25,821 nt of DNA from DAOMFM01 sp035429825 (GCA_044224215.1 JBGAKX010000056.1:1-25821), one strand, 5' to 3'. Positions 1 to 9,200 are shown, numbered from the stretch's first letter. The notes: generated by a model from the letters alone, not told the origin. Numbers and translations: made by a program.

Positions 1-19
1 GAGCGAGTACGGGGTGAAA

Positions 20-82
20 CCACACGAAGAGACGCCCGATGCATGACTCTGCGGCTCTGCGTCTTTGCGTCTCTGCGTGTGG
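20..82. repeat. Inverted repeat of the AGAGACGC family, copy 1
   Basis: Arms at 20-35 and 67-82 are complementary at 15 of 16 positions (CCACACGAAGAGACGC against GCGTCTCTGCGTGTGG) around a 31-base centre that also contains CTCTGCG/GCGTCTTT-type words. A longer relative lies at 2380-2457. Its right arm ends 6 bases before the -35 element of the promoter serving the DHH gene. The arms are read directly; grouping the two copies as one family rests on the shared vocabulary of GCAGAG, AGACGC and CTTTGCG words. Confidence 0.75.
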
Positions 83-88
83 GTCTGC

Positions 89-117
89 TTGCCGCCGTCG
101 GAATCCACCCCTATAAT
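89..117 (+). promoter_or_regulatory. Sigma70-type promoter for the DHH phosphoesterase gene
   Basis: TTGCCG at 89-94, a 17-base spacer, and a perfect TATAAT at 112-117. Transcription would begin near 124, giving a leader of about 20 bases before the ATG at 144. There is no clear Shine-Dalgarno sequence in that leader. Confidence 0.6.
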
Positions 118-143
118 GCCCGATTCTCTCGACGACCACGGCG

Positions 144-1160
144 ATGCGAATTCTCTACCACGACAACTGCTTTGACGGACTCGCCTCCGCGGCGGTGTTC
201 GCGCGCTTCTTTCACGAAGCCGTCGACCCCGACGCCGAGATCGAGTTCGTCGGCGTCACGCACAAGCCCCGGATGGGCGTCGACCCGGCGGTGATCCTCG
301 CCGGCGACGGCGCCGAGAACGCCATCGTCGACTTCAAGTACAGCCCGCACCCGAACGTGTCGTGGTGGTTCGACCATCACCTGAGCGCCTTTCTGACACC
401 CGAGGACGAAGCGCACTTCAACGCCGACACGTCGGGCCGCAAGTTCTACGACCCGGATTCGAAGTCGTGCACGCTCTTCATCGCGCAAGTGCTCAAGGAC
501 CGCTTCTCGTGGGAACGGCCCGAGCTCGACGGGCTCGTCTACTGGGCGAACGTCATCGACGGAGCGCTCTACCCGGACGCGAAAACGGCCGTCGACCTCG
601 CCGAGCCCGCGCTCAAGCTGATGCAGGTCGTCGAGATGACGCGCAATCCCCAGACGATCCAGCGCCTTCTGCGCGACATGCAGCACCATTCGCTGGCCGA
701 AATCGTCGAGATGCCCTACATCGCCGAACAGCTCGGGCCGCTGCTCGAGCGGCACCACCGGTCGATCCAGGTCATCCGCGAGCACGGCGAGTACCGGAAC
801 AACGTCCTGTACTTCGACGTCGCCGGCTTCGACATCGAAGGCTACAACAAGTTCATTCCGTACTTCCTGCACCCGGACTGCAGGTACAACGTGAGCGTGC
901 TCGACACGCCGACGCGGTCCAAGATCTCGGTAGGATTCAATCCGTGGAGCCCGCTGATCCGCGAGCACAACATCGCAAAGATATGCGAGCGTTACGGCGG
1001 CGGCGGACATCCGGTGGTCGGCGCGATCTCGCTCGCGCCCGAGGAGCTCGACGAGGCGCGCAGGATCGCGCGCGAGATTGCGGCGGAGCTCCGAAGCCCG
1101 GGCCCCGGCGCGACGTCGATGCTTGCGCCGCCGCCTGGATTCAAGGTTCCGGAGACCTGA
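144..1160 (+). CDS. DHH/DHHA1-family phosphoesterase (NrnB-like)
   Basis: A 338-residue cytoplasmic protein of the DHH phosphoesterase superfamily, metal-dependent enzymes that hydrolyse short oligonucleotides, cyclic-dinucleotide breakdown products or polyphosphate. Visible motifs are motif I near the N-terminus (YHDNCFDG, H6-D7-D11), the signature FDHH (D77-H78-H79), and near the C-terminus the DHHA1 glycine motif GGGGHP (H289). The HDNCxDG form of motif I is typical of the NrnB/cNMP-phosphodiesterase-like branch (COG2404) rather than RecJ, so a nano-RNase or cyclic-nucleotide phosphodiesterase role is the best guess; the substrate cannot be read from sequence. The start is the ATG directly before the conserved RILYHD strand. 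It is a single gene with its own promoter, and it converges with the response regulator, the stop codons lying 15 bases apart. Confidence 0.85.
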   Translation: MRILYHDNCFDGLASAAVFARFFHEAVDPDAEIEFVGVTHKPRMGVDPAVILAGDGAENAIVDFKYSPHPNVSWWFDHHLSAFLTPEDEAHFNADTSGRKFYDPDSKSCTLFIAQVLKDRFSWERPELDGLVYWANVIDGALYPDAKTAVDLAEPALKLMQVVEMTRNPQTIQRLLRDMQHHSLAEIVEMPYIAEQLGPLLERHHRSIQVIREHGEYRNNVLYFDVAGFDIEGYNKFIPYFLHPDCRYNVSVLDTPTRSKISVGFNPWSPLIREHNIAKICERYGGGGHPVVGAISLAPEELDEARRIAREIAAELRSPGPGATSMLAPPPGFKVPET

Positions 1161-1175
1161 ACCGGCCGTCGTCCG

Positions 1176-1892
1176 CTACTCTCCGAACTTGTAGCCGACG
1201 CCCCAGACCGTCTGGACGTAGCGTGGCTCGCGCGCGTCCGTCTCGATCTTTGTGCGCAACCTGTTGATGTGCGGATCGATGTTGCGCTTGTAGCCTTCGT
1301 AGCTCGTGTCCCAGATCAGGTTGAGCAGCTCCTCGCGCGTGTAGACCTTGCCGGGGCTGAACGCGAGCAGCTTCAGGATGTTGAACTCGATCGGCGTCAG
1401 GTCGACGAGCTCGCCGTCGCGCGTGACGGTGCGCTTCTCGACGTCTATGACGAGACCACCGCGGTGCAGCGCCTTCTGTTTTCCCGGCGGGGGGACGCGT
1501 CCGCCCGGCGCGGACTGATCGCGACGTCGCACGAGCGCGTTGACCCGCAGCTCCAACTCCACGGCGCTGAAGGGCTTGGCGACATAGTCGTCCGCGCCGT
1601 ACTCGAATCCGGTGACCTTGTCGTCGAGCGTCACGCGATCGGTCAGGATGATGATCGGCGTGGTGTTCCCCCGCTCGCGGAGCACGCGGCAGACGGCGAA
1701 TCCGTCCATTCCTGGCATGTTGACGTCGAGGATGATGACGTCGGCGAGTCCCTTCAGCGCGGCGTCGAGACCCTGGATGCCGTCCTTGGCCTCCATCGTC
1801 GTGAAGCCCTGCCCCTTGAAGTGGTCCGCAACGAGTTCACGTACAGTGGCATTGTCGTCAACGATCAGGATGCGACACTTTGTGTTTGGCAT
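1176..1892 (-). CDS. OmpR/PhoB-family response regulator
   Basis: A 238-residue two-domain DNA-binding response regulator. The N-terminal receiver (about residues 7-120) has the acidic pair D12-D13, the phospho-acceptor D56 in ILDVNMPGMDG, T84 and K106 in AKPFS. The C-terminal winged helix (about 140-238) shows LTPIEFNILKLL, YTREELLNLIW, the recognition-helix region NIDPHINRLRTKIE and the hairpin YVQTVWGVGYKF, all typical of the OmpR/PhoB class. The start MPNTKCRILIVDD at 1892 is preferred to an in-frame ATG at 1916 because the receiver strand begins there. No histidine kinase is in the window, so this is an orphan here. It lies about 600 bases from the phosphate-uptake genes, so a PhoB-like role is possible but unproven. 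Confidence 0.9.
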   Translation of the reverse strand: MPNTKCRILIVDDNATVRELVADHFKGQGFTTMEAKDGIQGLDAALKGLADVIILDVNMPGMDGFAVCRVLRERGNTTPIIILTDRVTLDDKVTGFEYGADDYVAKPFSAVELELRVNALVRRRDQSAPGGRVPPPGKQKALHRGGLVIDVEKRTVTRDGELVDLTPIEFNILKLLAFSPGKVYTREELLNLIWDTSYEGYKRNIDPHINRLRTKIETDAREPRYVQTVWGVGYKFGE

Positions 1893-1933
1893 AGTCCGCC
1901 CGCTCGTGCTGCCCAAGTGTTGCGATGGTCGCG

Positions 1934-1962
1934 ACTATAGACCGAAAGGGCTCGGGCCGCAA
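1934..1962 (-). promoter_or_regulatory. Sigma70-type promoter for the response regulator
   Basis: On the minus strand, TTGCGG (1962-1957), a 17-base spacer and TATAGT (1939-1934). The predicted start near 1927 gives a leader of about 35 bases to the ATG at 1892. It overlaps the upstream space of the divergent small gene, which has its own -10-like TATACT at 1990-1995 without a good -35. Confidence 0.5.
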
Positions 1963-2039
1963 AGCGACCCGACTTTTTGGATTGTGCTTTATACTGTGCG
2001 CGGGCCGGCGACCTGAGGCGCCGAGTTGGTGAGTACCGA

Positions 2040-2357
2040 GTGCGGATTCTCGCGACCTATTTCGAACACGACGCAGACGGCGCGGCAAAGATTGTGCAGA
2101 TAGACGTCTCACGCGAGACGGGCTACTGGAAGCTCGCGCAATTGCTCGGCAGCGCGCATCTTGCGGAGGTGCGGCTCGTCGGCGAGACGGCTGGCGCCGT
2201 CGGCGTCGCCCGGACGATCGTCGTGGCTGGCCAGTATTCGCGGCCTCCGGGGCAGGGCGAGAGGCCGAGGCTCCGACGCCGCGGCGACGAAGCCCATCCG
2301 CGGTACCGCCCGTTCATCTTCATCAGCCCGTATCCAGACGCCGAGGCGTTCGACTAG
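2040..2357 (+). CDS. Small protein of unknown function
   Basis: A 105-residue frame from a GTG at 2040, which I do not recognise. The case for coding is the strong G/C bias at third positions through the frame and an orderly profile: an N-terminal strand VRILATYFEHDADG, a helix-like KIVQIDVSRETGYWKLAQLL, then an R/G/P-rich stretch and a C-terminal PFIFISPYPDAEAFD. The frame stays open upstream to a TTG at 1977, but those extra residues (DCALYCARAGDLRRR) look like translated leader. No signal peptide, membrane segment or cysteine cluster is present, and there is no clear Shine-Dalgarno site; a -10-like TATACT lies at 1990-1995. It is divergent from the response regulator and followed directly by an inverted repeat. 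Confidence 0.5.
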   Translation: MRILATYFEHDADGAAKIVQIDVSRETGYWKLAQLLGSAHLAEVRLVGETAGAVGVARTIVVAGQYSRPPGQGERPRLRRRGDEAHPRYRPFIFISPYPDAEAFD

Positions 2358-2379
2358 GGCGACGTGTAAGAGAACCACA

Positions 2380-2457
2380 CGCAGAGGCGCAGAGACGCCA
2401 AGACGCAGAGTCACATGGCTCAAGGTCTCTGCGGCTTGGCGTCTTTGCGCCTTTGCG
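2380..2457. repeat. Inverted repeat of the AGAGACGC family, copy 2
   Basis: Two 31-base arms, 2380-2410 and 2427-2457, are complementary at 28 positions around a 16-base loop. The left arm reads CGCAGAGGCGCAGAGACGCC and continues AAGACGCAGAG. This is a longer, better-formed version of the repeat at 20-82. The right arm provides most of the -35 hexamer of the promoter for the phosphate genes. There is no T tract after it, so it does not look like an intrinsic terminator. Confidence 0.85.
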
Positions 2458-2481
2458 ATAACGGTGGGGCTCTCCTATAAT
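2453..2481 (+). promoter_or_regulatory. Sigma70-type promoter for the DUF47-pit operon
   Basis: TTGCGA at 2453-2458, a 17-base spacer and a perfect TATAAT at 2476-2481. Five of the six -35 bases lie inside the right arm of the preceding inverted repeat. The transcript would start near 2488, and GGAG at 2503-2506 is the ribosome site for the ATG at 2514. Confidence 0.65.
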
Positions 2482-2513
2482 CCCCGCCCTGCGTCAGTTT
2501 ACGGAGAGTTCAC

Positions 2514-3125
2514 ATGCCCTTGATTCCACGTGACGTGAAGTACTTTGCGATGCTCAACGAGCTCGTCGGCGCGATCCGCCGTGGCGCCGACCTGTTCGTC
2601 CGCCTGTTCGACGACATCGCGCACAACGCCGGGTTCGCCGACCAGATCAAGCAGGTCGAGCTCGAGTGCGACCATATTTCGGCGACGATCATCGAGCGGC
2701 TGAACTCGACGTTCATCACGCCGATCGATCGCGAGGACATCTACCTGCTTGCGACCGAGCTCGACGACATCATGGACATGATCAACGACATGGCGCGCCT
2801 GACCGTGTTGTATGGCGTGACCCGATCGACGCCTCCGGCCGTACAGCTTTCGCGTGTGTTGATGGACTCGGTGGTCGAGCTCGAGCAGACGCTCGCCGCG
2901 CTCGAATCAAAGAAGGGCATTCGTGAGCACATCGACAAGATCAAGCTCCTCGAAGAGGAGGGAGACCGCGCGTCGCAGAGTGCCATCCAGTCGCTCTTCG
3001 CCGAAGAGAAGGACCCGATCGAAGTCATCAAGTGGGTCAAGATCTACGAGGAGATGGAGGCCGGCATCGACCGATGCAAGGATGTGGCAAAGGTCGTCGA
3101 GTCCATCGTCATGAAGAACGCATAA
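2514..3125 (+). CDS. DUF47 (PhoU-like) phosphate-transport accessory protein
   Basis: A 203-residue all-helical cytoplasmic protein of the DUF47/PhoU-like family, which accompanies PiT transporters and is thought to regulate their activity. Family marks are the N-terminal YFAMLNELVGAIRRGADLF, the acidic metal-binding-type repeats ELECDHI, TELDDIMDMIND, EEEGDRASQ and EAGIDRCKDVA spaced along the helices, and the conserved FITPIDREDIYLLATELDD. The length is normal for the family (about 205). The ATG has GGAG 8 bases upstream and a strong promoter at 2453-2481. The pit gene follows after 10 bases, so the two are co-transcribed. The regulatory role is family knowledge, not something visible in the sequence. 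Confidence 0.92.
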   Translation: MPLIPRDVKYFAMLNELVGAIRRGADLFVRLFDDIAHNAGFADQIKQVELECDHISATIIERLNSTFITPIDREDIYLLATELDDIMDMINDMARLTVLYGVTRSTPPAVQLSRVLMDSVVELEQTLAALESKKGIREHIDKIKLLEEEGDRASQSAIQSLFAEEKDPIEVIKWVKIYEEMEAGIDRCKDVAKVVESIVMKNA

Positions 3126-3135
3126 GGGGATCGCC

Positions 3136-4185
3136 ATGCATACTCCCCTTCTTGCGACGATTGCCGGCGTCGACACGTCCGTCTTCATCTTCACCGTCAT
3201 CATCGTCATCGTTGCCCTTGGATTCGACTACACCAACGGCTTTCACGATGCCGCAAACTCCATTGCGACCATAGTTTCCACGCGCGTCCTGTCGCCGCGC
3301 GCAGCCGTCGCGATGGCGGCGTTCTTCAACTTCATCGCGCTGTTCGTCGTCGGCGAGGCGGTCGCCAAGACGATCGGCGGCGGGATGGTCGACATCAAGG
3401 TCGTCCGCGAAGACTGGCGCCTGTGGGTGCTCCTGTGCGGGCTGATCGGCGCCATCACGTGGAACCTGATCACGTGGTACTTCGGTCTTCCGTCGAGCTC
3501 GTCGCACGCGCTCGTGGGCGGGTACGCGGGAGCGGCAATGTCTGCGGCCGGGTTCGGCGTCATCATCCCCGCGGGCTGGACCAAGACGCTCATCTTTATC
3601 GTCGTGTCGCCGCTGGTTGGCATGCTGCTTGGCTTCACGATCATGGTCCTCGTCGTCCGGATCTTTGCAAAGTGGTCGCCGGGGCGCGTCGACTCGTTCT
3701 TTCGAAAGGGGCAGCTTGTATCGTCCGCGCTGATCAGCCTGAGCCATGGCGGCAACGACGCGCAGAAGACGATGGGAATCATCGCGGGTGTCCTCGTCGC
3801 GGCGAACATCAATTCGAACGCGACGACCGAGATCCCATTGTGGGTAAGCGTCGCGTGCTATGCGACGATCGCCCTCGGGACGCTGTCGGGCGGGTGGCGC
3901 ATTGTCCACACAATGGGCTCCAAGATCACGAAGTTGCGCCCCGTCGGCGGGTTTGCTGCGGAATCCGGCGCCGCGCTCGCGATCCTCGGAGCAACGTACT
4001 TTGGAATCCCCGTCAGCACGACGCACACGATCACGGGCTCGATCATGGGCGTCGGAGCGACACGCCGTCTGTCGGCGGTCAAGTGGGGCGTCGCCGGTAC
4101 GATCGTCTGGGCGTGGATCCTGACGATTCCTGCAAGTGCAGCGATCGCCGCGGTGAGCTTCCTGATCGTGCGGATCTTCGTCTGA
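3136..4185 (+). CDS. pit: Inorganic phosphate transporter, PiT family
   Basis: A 349-residue integral membrane protein that imports inorganic phosphate (probably as a metal-phosphate complex with protons) across the inner membrane. Both inverted PHO4 half-repeats are seen: the N-terminal signature GFDYTNGFHDAANSIAT with STRVLSPRAAVAMA, and the C-terminal SHGGNDAQKTMGIIAG with GIPVSTTHTITGSIMG. LPSSSSHALVGGYAGA and several hydrophobic segments lie between and around them. Length fits the short bacterial PiT form. AGGGGAT precedes the ATG, which follows the DUF47 stop by 10 bases. It converges with the YihY-family gene, with only 9 bases between stops and no room for a separate terminator. Confidence 0.95.
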   Translation: MHTPLLATIAGVDTSVFIFTVIIVIVALGFDYTNGFHDAANSIATIVSTRVLSPRAAVAMAAFFNFIALFVVGEAVAKTIGGGMVDIKVVREDWRLWVLLCGLIGAITWNLITWYFGLPSSSSHALVGGYAGAAMSAAGFGVIIPAGWTKTLIFIVVSPLVGMLLGFTIMVLVVRIFAKWSPGRVDSFFRKGQLVSSALISLSHGGNDAQKTMGIIAGVLVAANINSNATTEIPLWVSVACYATIALGTLSGGWRIVHTMGSKITKLRPVGGFAAESGAALAILGATYFGIPVSTTHTITGSIMGVGATRRLSAVKWGVAGTIVWAWILTIPASAAIAAVSFLIVRIFV

Positions 4186-4194
4186 TCGGCTGGT

Positions 4195-5079
4195 CTAGCG
4201 TTTCTTCGACAGGTTCGCCCCGAGCAGCAGGATCATCGACGAGATGTACGCCCATGTCACCAGCGTGACCGACAGGTAGAACGGCCCGTAGACGTCGCGA
4301 AAGCCGAGGTTCGGCGCCACCCAGATGAAGAGGTACTTGCTGGCCTCCCACAGGAGTCCCGCAAATATGGCCACCGGAAGCACTTCGCGGACGTAGATCC
4401 GCGTGTTCGGCAGCACGTAGTACACCAGGAAAAAGATCGAAACCGTAATCGGGAAGATCAGGATCCTGAGCACGATCGCGCTCAGTACACGGACGGGCGC
4501 AAAGTCGGCGAATGTTCCCAGCCAGTTGTGGAGCATGTTGTCGCTGTACGCAGTGATTGTCACCGAGCCCATTGCGAGGACCCCGCAACCGACGACGAGC
4601 CCAAGCGCGATCAGTCGTCCGCGAACGAGAGACCGATGTTCGGTAACACCCCACGCTCGGTTGAGCGCCATTTCGATCGGTGCGAACAGCCCCGAGCTGG
4701 TGAACGCCAGCGCAAAAATCGACAGGAACGCCGCCTGCTGGAACTTGGTCTCCACGACCGTCCTCAGGTTCTTGACGATGAAATCCTGATTTATGGGCAG
4801 GTAGTCCTGCTGCAGCAGCGTCATGATGGCGTCGTAGCCTTCCGGCCATCGCAAAACGTTCCTGCAGATCACCATCAACAGGATCACGAACGGAAAGAAC
4901 GACAGCAGCGCGTTGAACGCGATGGCCGACGAGAGGACGTAGACCTCGGTGCTCGCCAGATCCGCGATCGCCGGCCAGATGCGGCTCCGCAGCCTGCGGA
5001 CGATCACCGCTTCGGACGGCGGCGGTTCCGGCGGTTCGAGCGGCCGGGCCTGGCGGATCTCTGTGCCGGGTTCGAACAT
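4195..5079 (-). CDS. YihY/BrkB-family inner-membrane protein
   Basis: A 294-residue polytopic membrane protein of the YihY (BrkB, formerly misnamed ribonuclease BN) family. After a soluble proline-rich N-terminus come about six hydrophobic segments, including the family features AFNALLSFFPFVILLMVICR near residue 55, ALAFTSSGLFAPIEMALNRAWGV in the middle and PNTRIYVREVLPVAIFAGLLWE toward the C-terminus. The molecular role of the family is not settled. The start MFEPGTEIRQ at 5079 is chosen over a further-upstream ATG at 5130, which would overlap the preceding gene on the same strand; no strong ribosome site is seen for either. It lies 34 bases downstream of the phytanoyl-CoA-dioxygenase-like gene, so the two may share a transcript. 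Confidence 0.85.
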   Translation of the reverse strand: MFEPGTEIRQARPLEPPEPPPSEAVIVRRLRSRIWPAIADLASTEVYVLSSAIAFNALLSFFPFVILLMVICRNVLRWPEGYDAIMTLLQQDYLPINQDFIVKNLRTVVETKFQQAAFLSIFALAFTSSGLFAPIEMALNRAWGVTEHRSLVRGRLIALGLVVGCGVLAMGSVTITAYSDNMLHNWLGTFADFAPVRVLSAIVLRILIFPITVSIFFLVYYVLPNTRIYVREVLPVAIFAGLLWEASKYLFIWVAPNLGFRDVYGPFYLSVTLVTWAYISSMILLLGANLSKKR

Positions 5080-5113
5080 GACTCGGATCGTGCGCGTGCG
5101 CGAGCCCCGCAGG

Positions 5114-6061
5114 CTACGCGGTCGGCGCAACTCCCTTGGTCATGTAGAGCGCGTTCCCGTACGACGCCAGACCCACGTCGCCGGTGCATTCACGGCTGAA
5201 ATAGTGGAACGCCATGCTCTTTCGAGTCGCGCCTTCGGTGCGGATCGGTCCGCCGCCGTGCACGAGCATCGCGTGCCACAGCAGGACGTCTCCCTTCTTC
5301 GCAAGGAACTCGTGTCGGGCGAACCGCTCCTTGGCGTCGGCGATGTAGCGCGAGTGCTCCGCGTCGAGCTCCGGCGCGTAGTGATATCCCGTGTCGCCAA
5401 AGTCATATGGCGCAAGGCGATGGCTGCCCGCCCACAGTTCGAGCGGACCCGAGTCGGCGAGGATGTCCTCGCACGCGACCCACGATGCGAACAGCCGCCG
5501 CGCCGGCGTGGGCGTCATGTAGATGTGATCGACGTGCGCGGGCTGCTGCGTGCTGTACTCGAACATCAGCGAGTTGCAGCCGACGACCTTGTCGCCGAAC
5601 AGCAGCTCGCCGAAGCGGATGATGTGCTCATCGAGAAAGATCTTCCGGACGTTCTCGGAGTAGAGGTACAGATCGTTGGCCTTGTACGGCGCGGATCGCG
5701 CGGACGGGTCGGCCGCGTCGATCGTCGTCCGCTCGCCGGTCGTCAGCAGGTCGATCGAGATCGGCGCGCGTTCCCGCCAGAACCGGTCGAGATCATCGAG
5801 CGCCGCGTCGATCAGGTCCGGCGGAATCAGTCCTTCGAACACGACATAGCCGTCGGTGCACCAGCGGGAGAGCGCCTCGCCTTCGGCCTCGGTGATCTCG
5901 CCGCTGCGGATGCGCTGCTTCAGAACCTCGGGACCGTCGGGCGCGTCGAGCCACAGAAAACTCCGATCCGGCTCGGCGCGCATCACCGGATGCGATGTCT
6001 CGAGCTGGATCGTCGGAGCGGGACGTCGGTTCGAAAAAAGGCGCTTTACGGAGTTGAGCAT
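5114..6061 (-). CDS. Phytanoyl-CoA dioxygenase (PhyH) family protein
   Basis: A 315-residue Fe(II)/2-oxoglutarate-dependent oxygenase of the PhyH family, cytoplasmic. The iron-binding facial triad is visible as H176-x-D178 (AHVDHIYMTP) and the distal H268 (LVHGGGPIRTEG), with R280 in the right place to hold 2-oxoglutarate. WYTDGYVVFEG-like sequence near the N-terminus (actual CTDGYVVFEGLIPPDLIDA) is the usual PhyH opening. The start MLNSVKRLFSN at 6061 is chosen; an open frame continues to 6298, but that stretch is arginine- and serine-rich, lacks family similarity and fills the divergent promoter region. Substrates in this family range from lipids to secondary metabolites and ectoine, and none can be assigned here. 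It is divergent from the secreted repeat protein and probably the first gene of a transcript with the YihY-family gene. Confidence 0.88.
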   Translation of the reverse strand: MLNSVKRLFSNRRPAPTIQLETSHPVMRAEPDRSFLWLDAPDGPEVLKQRIRSGEITEAEGEALSRWCTDGYVVFEGLIPPDLIDAALDDLDRFWRERAPISIDLLTTGERTTIDAADPSARSAPYKANDLYLYSENVRKIFLDEHIIRFGELLFGDKVVGCNSLMFEYSTQQPAHVDHIYMTPTPARRLFASWVACEDILADSGPLELWAGSHRLAPYDFGDTGYHYAPELDAEHSRYIADAKERFARHEFLAKKGDVLLWHAMLVHGGGPIRTEGATRKSMAFHYFSRECTGDVGLASYGNALYMTKGVAPTA

Positions 6062-6297
6062 GCAATGTCCGGAGGCTGAAGTGCCGATAAGTCTCCCATG
6101 AGTTGCGGATCTGCGAAAAGGGGAGCCCTCCGAGCGGCGTATGGCATAATCCCGGCGAGCGTTCCGACAGAGCCGCGGACACGGCCCCTCCCGCTGTATT
6201 TCGCTCTCCGCGCTGATCCCGTAGCTGTTTTCCGCACACCGCGGTGCCGCACGGCACGACCCGAACGTCCCCGGGTCCCCGTCGAGGAGGAGTTCCA

Positions 6298-9200
6298 ATG
6301 AACCGCCAATCGCGTCTATCCGTTGCGGCCGTGTGTGTCGTCGCCGTCACGTTCGCCTTCGTCACTCCCGTGCACGTGCATGCGCAGGCAGGGTTGTCGC
6401 TCACGATCAACGAGCCGAACGGCGCGGGCGACCGGATCGCCGCCGGGCGCGACTTTGCGACTGAACAGATCGCGGACGCGTGGGACATGAACGAACTGAC
6501 GGACGTCGCGACCAACGAGTCGCAGAACGTGACGGGCCAGGACGTGGCGGGCGGAGTCTTCTCGGCGACGGCGGCGACCGCCGATCCGGGCGTGTTTCTG
6601 CTGGATCCGGGAATCGGCGGATCGCAGCGCCAGGGAAAGACCGGCAAGACCTACCCGATCGACACGACGACGTATCACCTGTTCTCGATCCGGATGAACG
6701 TGAGCGTGGCCAGCTCGTTCCAGGTGTTCTGGTATACGGGCGCCTCGCAGAGCATCAATTTCGCGTCGTCCGAGTTCGTGGCGACCACGCCCGGATGGCA
6801 CGTCTACACGATCGATCTTGCGACGACGATCATTCAGTCCGGCGACGTCACGTCATGGGCCGGCCAGCCCGCAACGGGTATCCGGCTCGATCCGTCGACG
6901 GTCTCGGGATCGACATTCCAGATCGACTGGGTTCGGTTGACGGCGACCGGCGATTCCTCGACGAGTTACACCACGATGTTCACGCCTGCCGACGCAGGGT
7001 CCAATGCGGCGATCGATCTGTATCTCGACGACGACGCGAACTTTGGCAATGGGTACATCGACAGGCTCGCGACAAACCTGCGCGAGGACACCGCGACGAG
7101 CGCCGTGTTGCAGCTGGCGAAATACGCTCCGCAGAACTATTTCGTAACGGGAAGACTGTCGCGCGACTACGCGTCGCTGCAGCTCGAGGACCCGTGGGAC
7201 ATGTCGAATTCTGCAGACGTGAGCTTCACGAGCGGTTTCTCGTCGGCGACAGTTTCGGGCGGCGTGTTTTCGGGGACGACGAACTCCAACGATCCGTACC
7301 TGCAGATGAACGTGCCGCTGTCGGGTCCCGATCGAATCGACTCGACCGTCTTCAAGAGTATTTCGTTCCAGATGACGCTCGGCTCGGCGCAGCAGTACCA
7401 GGTCTTCTGGCAGACCGCCGACGGCACGCCGCATTCGACGAACTTTCTGTCGGCGTCGGCGGGGTCGGGCGTCTACACGGTCAACCTCGGCGCAGACCCG
7501 AACTGGACGGGGCCGATCCGGCTCATCCGGATCGATCCCGCGACCACGTCGGGCGTAAGTGTCTCGATCGATTGGGTTTCCGTCAACACGGGCCTTGCGG
7601 CACTCGCCTCTGCACCGGTGACGATCACATCGACAAGCTCGGGGCCGCTCACGGTCGACACGCCGCCGCTGCTCACCCTGTTGCAGCCCGACGCGTCGGG
7701 CGGGCTCGACTACGCGGCGTTCATCCGCAACAACCCGTGGAACATGGCCGAGGCGTCGGATGTGCAGCTGACGACGGGGCTTGCGGGCGGTTTCCCACAG
7801 TACCAGCGCGACGTGGTCGTCGAGGGCGTGCGCGGCGACTACATGCGCGGCCAGAACCCGAACGGCAACGCGGATCCGGCGGTGTTCTACCTGTTCGAGA
7901 ACACGACGCAGCCGATCGACGCCAACAGGTACAAGAACCTGACGTTCCGGATGTCGATCACCGGGCCGCGCGACGTCGCGGCCGGGTCGGTCGCGCGCGT
8001 CTTCTTCCAGCGCACGGCAGGCGACGCAAGCCCGCAAACCAGCGAGGACATCATCGTCAATCCGGGGCTCAACACGTTCGTCTTCGACCTGACGACCCTC
8101 GTCAAGGACGGCGGCGGCTCGATGCAGTGGAACGGGACGATGAAGTACTTCCGGATCGATCCGCATGAGTTCCCGACGCCGCGCGAGTTCTTCATCGACG
8201 ACGTGAAGATCGCTGCCGACGACGAGTCGAACGGGAGGTTTGCGATCACATGGAACGCGAGCGATCCGGACGACAACGCGACCATTTCGCTCTACCGCGA
8301 CAACGACGCCGTCGGTTTCAACGGCACGCTGATCGCGTCGGGACTCGAAGAGAACGACGCGAACAACGTCTATGTGTGGGACACGCGCGGTGTCGCGAAC
8401 GGTACGTACTACATCTATGCGGTGATCACGGACGGGCTGAACACCACCCGCCGCTACGCCACGGGACGACTGGTGGTCAACAACGCCGGCGCGGCCGACA
8501 CGACGGCGCCGGTTGGCGCGCTCGAGACCGCAAACACGGTGACGAACTCGAGCGGCATCGTGAACGTGACCGGATGGACGCTCGACAACGTGCAGGTCGC
8601 GTCCGTGCAGGTGCTCGTCGACGGAACGCCCGTCGCGCGGCCCACGATGGCAGTGTTCCGTCCCGACATCCGCGACCTCAATCCGGGGTATCCGGACTGT
8701 TCGCAGGCCGGGTTCACCACAACGTACAACCCGTCGGGTCTCGGACCCGGGACGCACAGCCTGACGGTTGCGGTGTACGACACGTCGGGCAACAGGAAGC
8801 TTCTTGGCGGCGCGGCGTCGGGCGCCGACACGGTGGGGATCTATGTCCCCGCGACGGGAGCGTGGTTCCTGCGCAACGACAATTCGGGCGGCGCGGCGGA
8901 CCTCGTGTTCACGTACGGGCCGTCCGGCTCGACGCTGACGCCGCTCGTCGGCGACTGGGACGGCGACGGCATCGAGACGATCGGCCTCTTTGACCCGGCG
9001 ACGAACGCGTTCTTCCTCAGAAACTCGAACACGCCGGGCCCTGCCGACATCGTGTTCACGTTCGGCAGCGGCGGTCAGGGATACGTCCCGCTCACCGGCG
9101 ACTGGGACGGCGACGGCGTCGACACGATCGGGCTGTACCTGCCGTCGACGGGGACGTTCTTCCTCAAGAACGGCAACGGGCCCGGCGGCGCGGATCTCGC

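Noticed and set aside
6140..6150. Promoter element CATAAT upstream of the secreted protein
   Set aside because: No -35 element at a suitable distance and more than 145 bases from the start codon.
6062..6298. N-terminal extension of the PhyH-family protein
   Set aside because: No family similarity, arginine/serine-rich, and it fills the divergent promoter region of the secreted protein gene.
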